Of a DNA stretch of 34,820 nt, positions 30,562 through 34,820 are shown piece by piece. Both the position numbers and the translations under genes were made by a program. The stretch spans positions 1 through 34,820 of the forward strand of contig CAZYDG010000021.1 of assembly GCA_964645835.1 (NCBI GenBank), read 5' to 3'. The notes beneath the pieces were generated by a model that was given only the letters and a program-made list of their open reading frames with translations, was not told where the DNA came from and did no database searches. The DNA comes from CAZBME01 sp964645835 (lineage in GTDB: Bacteria > Desulfobacterota > Syntrophia > Syntrophales > UBA8958). How positions within the stretch are numbered: position 1 is the stretch's first letter; every line of letters begins with the position of its first letter.

Positions 30562-31488
30562 ATGAAATATCTAGCGTCCAGTAAAAGAGGTCTAATAATC
30601 GGCTTTATGATCATGGCAATCATGGCCATTTCGGTTTCGGGACTTTTTGCTGAAGAGGGGAAGGCCGTTACAGAATCAAAATCTACAGAGACAAAATCGG
30701 CATCGCCTGTTGCCGCCCCCGTTGCGGAAGAGAAACCGACGGGCGATCTCAGCATATCCGCATTGAGCCAGTATATCTGGAGAGGATATGAATTGAGCCG
30801 CAACAGCGTCGTTCTCCAGCCATCAATGACCGTAAATTATAAAGGGTTTACTACCAATGTCTGGGGCAACATGGATATGAAGCCCTATTATGCCCCTGCC
30901 GGCGACACGCCTTACACAAGCACCTTGAACGAAACTGACCTTACTCTGTCTTATTCCAAAACATTGGGGATATTCAATGTGGGTGGCGGTTACATCTACT
31001 ACGCATTGGCCCCGCTGAACAAAGATGCCCCGAAGAGGTCCGATGCACAGGAAGTCTTCGTCACTGCCGGTCTGAATACCCTGCTTACACCAACCCTGAC
31101 CGTTTACAAAGAAATCGACCACTACCACAACTGGTACTTCCAGTTAGGCATTTCTCATGCGTTTGAATTCAACAAGATCATCTCTCTCAAACTTGCGGCA
31201 ACGGCAAGCTATCTGCTGAGCACCGATGAGACGACCTATCCAAAGTTTGACGGAAACGTCGCGGCGACAAAAGACAAATTCAATAACTTCCATGATGGGA
31301 ACCTGACCATTAGCCTGCCCATCAAGGCGACGAGTTACATTACCCTGACTCCGACCATTTCCTATGTCTTCCCCCTTTCGGATGATGCAAAGAATGAGAT
31401 GAAAGGATTCGGCATGAGCGGGAAAAACCCTACCGATCGGGACAGTTCTTTTATCTACGGCGGTCTGACGGCAAGCTTGAGCTTCTGA
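30562..31488 (+). CDS. TorF-like outer-membrane beta-barrel (putative porin)
   Basis: A 308-residue protein. The signal peptide (LIIGFMIMAIMAISVSGLFA) is followed by a low-complexity Lys/Ser/Thr/Ala/Pro linker (KSTETKSASPVAAPVAEEKP) and then a beta-barrel. The barrel begins DLSISALSQYIWRGYELSRN, with SVVLQPSMTVNYKGFTTNVW, the pattern of the TorF family of putative porins. It continues with amphipathic strands such as NETDLTLSYSKTLGIFNVGG and ends on an aromatic residue (GGLTASLSF). AGGAGGAAGG directly precedes the ATG, a very strong site. Substrate is unknown. Two GC-rich palindromes follow the gene. Confidence 0.82.
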   Translation: MKYLASSKRGLIIGFMIMAIMAISVSGLFAEEGKAVTESKSTETKSASPVAAPVAEEKPTGDLSISALSQYIWRGYELSRNSVVLQPSMTVNYKGFTTNVWGNMDMKPYYAPAGDTPYTSTLNETDLTLSYSKTLGIFNVGGGYIYYALAPLNKDAPKRSDAQEVFVTAGLNTLLTPTLTVYKEIDHYHNWYFQLGISHAFEFNKIISLKLAATASYLLSTDETTYPKFDGNVAATKDKFNNFHDGNLTISLPIKATSYITLTPTISYVFPLSDDAKNEMKGFGMSGKNPTDRDSSFIYGGLTASLSF

Positions 31489-31536
31489 GGTCATTAGTAT
31501 CATATGGTACCTTAACCCCATACCTCCCCCTCCTGA

Positions 31537-31593
31537 CCTCCCCCTCGAAGGGGAGGAGTCAACCCAATGATTCCCTCCCCTTCAAGGGGAGGG
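31537..31593. repeat. paired CCTCCCC...GGGGAGG palindromes
   Basis: Two hairpins lie after the porin-like gene: CCTCCCC/GGGGAGG (31537-31556) and a 9-bp perfect stem CCCTCCCCT/AGGGGAGGG with a 3-nt loop (31573-31593). The related GTCCCCCTC...GAGGGGG sequence is inside the repeat at 11889-11920. Such C/G-rich elements are scattered in many bacterial genomes. Here they may also stop or stabilise the porin transcript. Confidence 0.65.
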
Positions 31594-31752
31594 CTTGGGT
31601 GGGGATGGGGTTAGAGCGGGTCTTTTTGACATCGGCATCTCCATAACTGTTCAACATTTATTGCCCATACCCGCTGCCGTTCACTCACTAACGGTTGCCT
31701 TTTTGTGCATCCCCTTGTATGCTATGCAAAGCCATCTACAAGGGGGCCGCTC

Positions 31753-32601
31753 ATGGCAAATCACGACCAGTGTCAAGGGAAGGAATTTCATTTACCGGCA
31801 GACATTCTTGAAAAGCTTGAAATCGCGGCCGTATCATCAGGATGCACTCCGGATGAGTTTATAGCGAAAAGCCTCGATGCTGCGTTACGGGAGCAAACCC
31901 GTGAGAATTCCGTCTATCTGTCGGTGCCCATCAATGCCATCGTTGAAGGATTCTATGTTGAGCAGACCACAATCGGCGATATAAAGACCCACGGCGATTT
32001 CGGCCTGGGAACCTTCAACTATCTGGATGGTGAAATGATCCTTCTGGATGGCAGTGCCTATCAGATCACGGCAAACGGAGAAGTAAAGACCGTGCCCGAC
32101 GAAGAACAGACACCTTTTGCCTGCGTAACTTACTTCCACCCCGATACCTGGGACGACATTTCCGAAAGAATCCCGGCGGCGGATGTTTTCGACCTGCTGA
32201 ATACCTTGATCCCCTCTCCGAACATGCTCTACGCCCTGCGTATAGACGGAATCTTCGAGTATGTGAAAACGCGGGCCGTCCCCAAGACGGACAATTATCT
32301 TCCCCTCGTCGAAGCGGCCAAAAATCAGGTTGTCTTCGAATTCTTCCATGTCGAGGGGTCCCTGGCCGGGTTTTTCACGCCGGCCTTTATGGCCTCCATG
32401 AACGCTCCCGGATACCATCTGCACATGCTGACGGCGGACCGCCGCCACGGGGGACATCTCATGGAATGCCGTATAGGCAGGGCAAAGATCGGCATCCAGC
32501 ATGTCCCGAAACTGGAAGTGGGCCTGCCTGTTACTCTCGATTACCTTACGGCTGACTTCAACCGGGACACAAAGAAGGACCTGGACAAGGCGGAAAGATA
32601 G
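31753..32601 (+). CDS. acetolactate decarboxylase with N-terminal ribbon-helix-helix-like segment
   Basis: A 282-residue protein. Residues about 55-280 are alpha-acetolactate decarboxylase, which turns acetolactate into acetoin: YLSVPINAIVEGFYVEQTTI, THGDFGLGTFNYLDGEMILL, TPFACVTYFHPDTW and the zinc-binding GYHLHMLTADRRHGGH. The three His (222, 224, 235) keep the exact 2- and 11-residue spacing of the known zinc ligands. Residues 11-48 (EFHLPADILEKLEIAAVSSG, PDEFIAKSLDAALREQ) look like a ribbon-helix-helix DNA-binding or dimerisation motif, which is not part of the usual enzyme. The ATG at 31753 has AGGGGG upstream. No acetolactate synthase gene is adjacent. Confidence 0.9.
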   Translation: MANHDQCQGKEFHLPADILEKLEIAAVSSGCTPDEFIAKSLDAALREQTRENSVYLSVPINAIVEGFYVEQTTIGDIKTHGDFGLGTFNYLDGEMILLDGSAYQITANGEVKTVPDEEQTPFACVTYFHPDTWDDISERIPAADVFDLLNTLIPSPNMLYALRIDGIFEYVKTRAVPKTDNYLPLVEAAKNQVVFEFFHVEGSLAGFFTPAFMASMNAPGYHLHMLTADRRHGGHLMECRIGRAKIGIQHVPKLEVGLPVTLDYLTADFNRDTKKDLDKAER

Positions 32602-32635
32602 CCCTTGTACCTTTTTCCGGAAAGGAGCTGACATC

Positions 32636-33121
32636 TTGCAAACATTGAATCCAGATCATATTGAAGCGGTTCTCGATCTCATCAACCACGGACCCTACAT
32701 CAAGTTGTTGTCCATGAGGATAACCGATATGGGAAAGGGCTTTGCGAACGTTGAGGTCGATATCGAAAACAAACACATGAACCCATTCGGGGGAATTCAC
32801 GGCGGTGTCTACTCTTCATTAATAGATACTGCAACTTTTTGGGCTGTTTATTGCGATGTTGAAGAAAATGCCGGTTTGATCTCCCTTGACGTTAAAGCCG
32901 ATAATCTGGCCCCCGTAAAAGAAGGGCGCCTTTTCGTGGAAGGAAAACGGATTAAGTCCGGGAAAACTATTTGTTTCGCCGAAGCCGTTATTACTGACGG
33001 CAAGGGCAAGGTTCTGGCCCACGGAACATCCAAGATGATGGTGATCTCCGGGCTGCAAACCATAGGTCAGGCAGTATCGGCTCTGGGACATAAACCCCTG
33101 CCGCCGAAATTTATCAGTTAA
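32636..33121 (+). CDS. PaaI-type hotdog-fold thioesterase
   Basis: A 161-residue cytoplasmic protein of the hotdog fold expected to hydrolyse acyl- or aryl-CoA thioesters. The diagnostic segment is NPFGGIHGGVYSSLIDTATF (H55-G56-G57, with catalytic Asp64 in the central helix), followed by LISLDVKADNLAPVKEGRLF and a final strand ending HGTSKMMV. The substrate is not predictable. The TTG start at 32636 is chosen because AGGAG lies 8 nt upstream and the family's N-terminus begins there; the frame is open further back only inside the preceding gene. It sits 34 bp after the acetolactate decarboxylase gene. Confidence 0.87.
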   Translation: MQTLNPDHIEAVLDLINHGPYIKLLSMRITDMGKGFANVEVDIENKHMNPFGGIHGGVYSSLIDTATFWAVYCDVEENAGLISLDVKADNLAPVKEGRLFVEGKRIKSGKTICFAEAVITDGKGKVLAHGTSKMMVISGLQTIGQAVSALGHKPLPPKFIS

Positions 33122-33144
33122 CATAAATACCAGGGAGCAAAGAC

Positions 33145-34677
33145 ATGTCCTTCATCCGACTGTTTCGTAAGATTCACTATATTTACCTGATCCTTGCCTT
33201 GCTGCTTCTCACCGGTTGCGCCGGTTCCAGCGGCGCAACCGGCCGGGACCCCGCCGCTTATCTAGAGTCCGTGAGAAACGATCCTGCTCTTCTTACGGCC
33301 TTTGTCCGTGAAATTCCAAAAGGTGGCGACCTGCACACCCATCTCTCCGGCGTCCCTTATGCAGAGAACTATCTGCAGTGGGCCGCAACCGACGACATGT
33401 GCATAAACACCACATCGTGGCTTATCTCCCTGTCCCCTTGCTCATCCGGTTCCCGTCCCGTATCTGCAGTTATTGCGGATGTGGATCTTTTCAACCAGAC
33501 CATCGATGGCCTTTCCATGCGCAATTTTCCCCTTACACCCCCTTTGTTCGGCCACGATCATTTCTTTAAAGCCTTCTCCCTGTTCGGCGCCGTGAGCGGG
33601 ACCCACAGGCCCGACATGCTCGCGGAGACCGCCACCAGGGCCGCAACGGACACTACGGATTACCTGGAACTCCTCATTACGTTCCAATATGCCGGCATTA
33701 ATACCATTGCCGATGGGAAGACATGGACCGGTGATATGGAAACCGATTATCAGGACCTCGTAAACGGCGTGCGGGGACTGATTCCGGCAGGAAAGGCGGA
33801 AATAGACGGCCTCATGGCCCAGGAGCGTGCGATTCTCACCTGTAGCGGACCTTCTCCGCCCGCGGCATGTCAGGTCACGATACGGTTCATCCAGCAAGCC
33901 AACCGGACCTCATCACACCAACGCGTTTTTGCCTCCCTCATTTTCGGCGCCGAAATGGCCGCCAGTGATGCTCGGTTGGTCGGCGTCGATCTGGTCTCCC
34001 CCGAGGATAATACCGCCGCCCTCGCCAACTACAACCTCCATATGCAGATGCTCGCCTTCCTGAAGACCAAATATCCCGGCCTTAATATTACACTTCATGC
34101 CGGCGAACTGACGGCAAACCTCGTTAAGCCCGAAGATCTGTCTTTTCATATCGGCCAGGCCGTCAGAACGGCAGGCGCCCGCCGTATCGGCCATGGGGTG
34201 GATCTGAAAAACGAAACCGGATGGCAGGGCCTGATTGCCGAGATGGCGCGTAACCGTATCGGTATCGCGATTCTCCTGACGAGCAATGCTCAGATACTGG
34301 GCGTAGCGGGAGAAGACCATCCCTTCCGAATGTATTGGGATGCCGGCGTGCCGGTCATGCTTTCCACCGACGATCAGGGTATCTCCCGCGGCAGCCATAC
34401 GGGGGAATTCGTCCGGGCCATTACGGCCTACGGACTGAGATGGAACGACGTCAAACGTCTGGTTCGCACCAGCTTGGAACAGGCATTCATCCGTGGCGGG
34501 AGCCTATGGAAAATCGCCGGCGATGTCCCCGTACCCGTCGATGCCTGCCTTGCGGATTTTCCGGGAAGCACCACTCCATCGGCTCCTTGCCAGGCCTATC
34601 TGCAGGCTAATGACAAGGCAGCGGAACAGTGGCGCCTTGAGCGTCGACTGAGTGAATTTGAAATCCGCCGCTGGTAG
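33145..34677 (+). CDS. exported adenosine deaminase-family lipoprotein
   Basis: A 510-residue lipoprotein of the adenosine/AMP deaminase (metal-dependent hydrolase) family. The signal sequence IYLILALLLLTGC gives a lipobox. Catalytic motifs are in order: DLHTHLSG (H64, H66), ITLHAGEL (H318, E321), RRIGHGVDL (H350) and MLSTDDQGIS (D409, D410). The usual SxDDP motif has Gln in place of Pro. An insert of about 100 residues with two Cys-containing loops (DDMCINTT, SPCSSGS) separates the first motif from the barrel, as in secreted ADGF-like enzymes. It likely deaminates purine nucleosides outside the inner membrane; the exact substrate is not certain. AGGGAG precedes the ATG, 23 bp after the thioesterase gene. 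Confidence 0.88.
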   Translation: MSFIRLFRKIHYIYLILALLLLTGCAGSSGATGRDPAAYLESVRNDPALLTAFVREIPKGGDLHTHLSGVPYAENYLQWAATDDMCINTTSWLISLSPCSSGSRPVSAVIADVDLFNQTIDGLSMRNFPLTPPLFGHDHFFKAFSLFGAVSGTHRPDMLAETATRAATDTTDYLELLITFQYAGINTIADGKTWTGDMETDYQDLVNGVRGLIPAGKAEIDGLMAQERAILTCSGPSPPAACQVTIRFIQQANRTSSHQRVFASLIFGAEMAASDARLVGVDLVSPEDNTAALANYNLHMQMLAFLKTKYPGLNITLHAGELTANLVKPEDLSFHIGQAVRTAGARRIGHGVDLKNETGWQGLIAEMARNRIGIAILLTSNAQILGVAGEDHPFRMYWDAGVPVMLSTDDQGISRGSHTGEFVRAITAYGLRWNDVKRLVRTSLEQAFIRGGSLWKIAGDVPVPVDACLADFPGSTTPSAPCQAYLQANDKAAEQWRLERRLSEFEIRRW

Positions 34678-34694
34678 ATAAACTCGTTTTGGGG

Positions 34695-34790
34695 CATGAT
34701 GTTCAAAAGCTTGTCCCGTACTGGATACGGGATGACCGGATGCAAAGCGTGCAAAGTCCGTCATTATCCGGCTTGACCGGATAATCAAGC
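34695..34790. repeat. dispersed repeat element, copy 5 (partial at window edge)
   Basis: TGTTCAAAAGCTTGTCC, then a CCCGTA...TACGGG hairpin and GATGCAAAGCGTGCAAAG, closely match the left half of copy 2 (11704-11755). It adds a TTATCCGG/CCGGATAA inverted repeat. It begins just after the adenosine deaminase-family gene; the right end is not found before the window stops. Confidence 0.65.
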
Positions 34791-34820
34791 ATCACTTCGG
34801 ATGCATTCGTAAAACCTCTG

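Noticed and set aside
31500..31600. CRISPR-like short palindromes
   Set aside because: Only two unequal CCTCCCC hairpins with no regular spacers; they are GC-rich intergenic palindromes.

Overview
This window reads as a chromosomal piece from a Gram-negative, probably anaerobic or facultatively anaerobic bacterium. It has many lipoproteins with lipoboxes, outer-membrane beta-barrels, a TolC/adaptor/RND efflux system, a chemoreceptor, an HD-GYP phosphodiesterase, LarB/LarC nickel-pincer cofactor genes and a short QueF. Together with the moderate GC content and clear Shine-Dalgarno sites, this fits a Desulfobacterota (Deltaproteobacteria)-type organism, possibly Syntrophales-like. That placement is inference from gene style, not a database result. 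I see no rRNA, tRNA, CRISPR array or intact insertion sequence.

Layout. 1-230: possible transposon-end remnant and a strong inverted repeat. 231-1169 (-): zinc-independent MDR oxidoreductase. 1414-1513: copy of a dispersed inverted-repeat element. 1578-2741 (+): unrecognised helical protein. 2753-4701 (-): larC-larB. 4885-6177 (+): HD-GYP protein with a near-consensus promoter. 6183-7281 (-): FecR-domain protein overlapping an OmpA-like lipoprotein gene. 7536-9112 (+): ABC-2 exporter pair. 9113-11664 (+): consensus promoter, long leader, solitary periplasmic Cache protein and methyl-accepting chemotaxis protein. 11675-11957: composite repeat. 12122-13792 (+): alkaline phosphatase. 13825-20362 (-): an Nramp-related transporter, an MgtE-type N/CBS sensor protein without a channel, a repeat element, a 36-residue membrane microprotein, an outer-membrane protein and a very large lipoprotein.

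21201-28287 (+) is a heavy-metal efflux operon: a Cys-rich secreted protein, TolC-type outer-membrane factor, adaptor, HME-RND pump, a PII-like (PII-NG type) regulator and a lipoprotein. 28376-29833 (+) encodes a protein with a divergent diadenylate-cyclase-like domain, convergent with queF (29876-30283, -). 30562-34677 (+) holds a porin-like protein, acetolactate decarboxylase carrying an extra N-terminal ribbon-helix-helix-like segment, a PaaI-type thioesterase and an adenosine-deaminase-family lipoprotein.

The observations most worth following are: (1) the Nramp-family transporter whose metal-site motifs are changed (DPGN to DAGG, MPH to CPW), encoded with a free-standing MgtE-like Mg2+-sensor module; (2) the RHH-acetolactate decarboxylase fusion; (3) the divergent DAC-domain protein; (4) the 36-aa membrane protein, too short for routine ORF calling; (5) a family of roughly 100-260 bp dispersed elements with GCAGTCTGTTGAAAA termini, one of which has perfect 18-bp inverted ends and supplies the end of a gene's stop codon.
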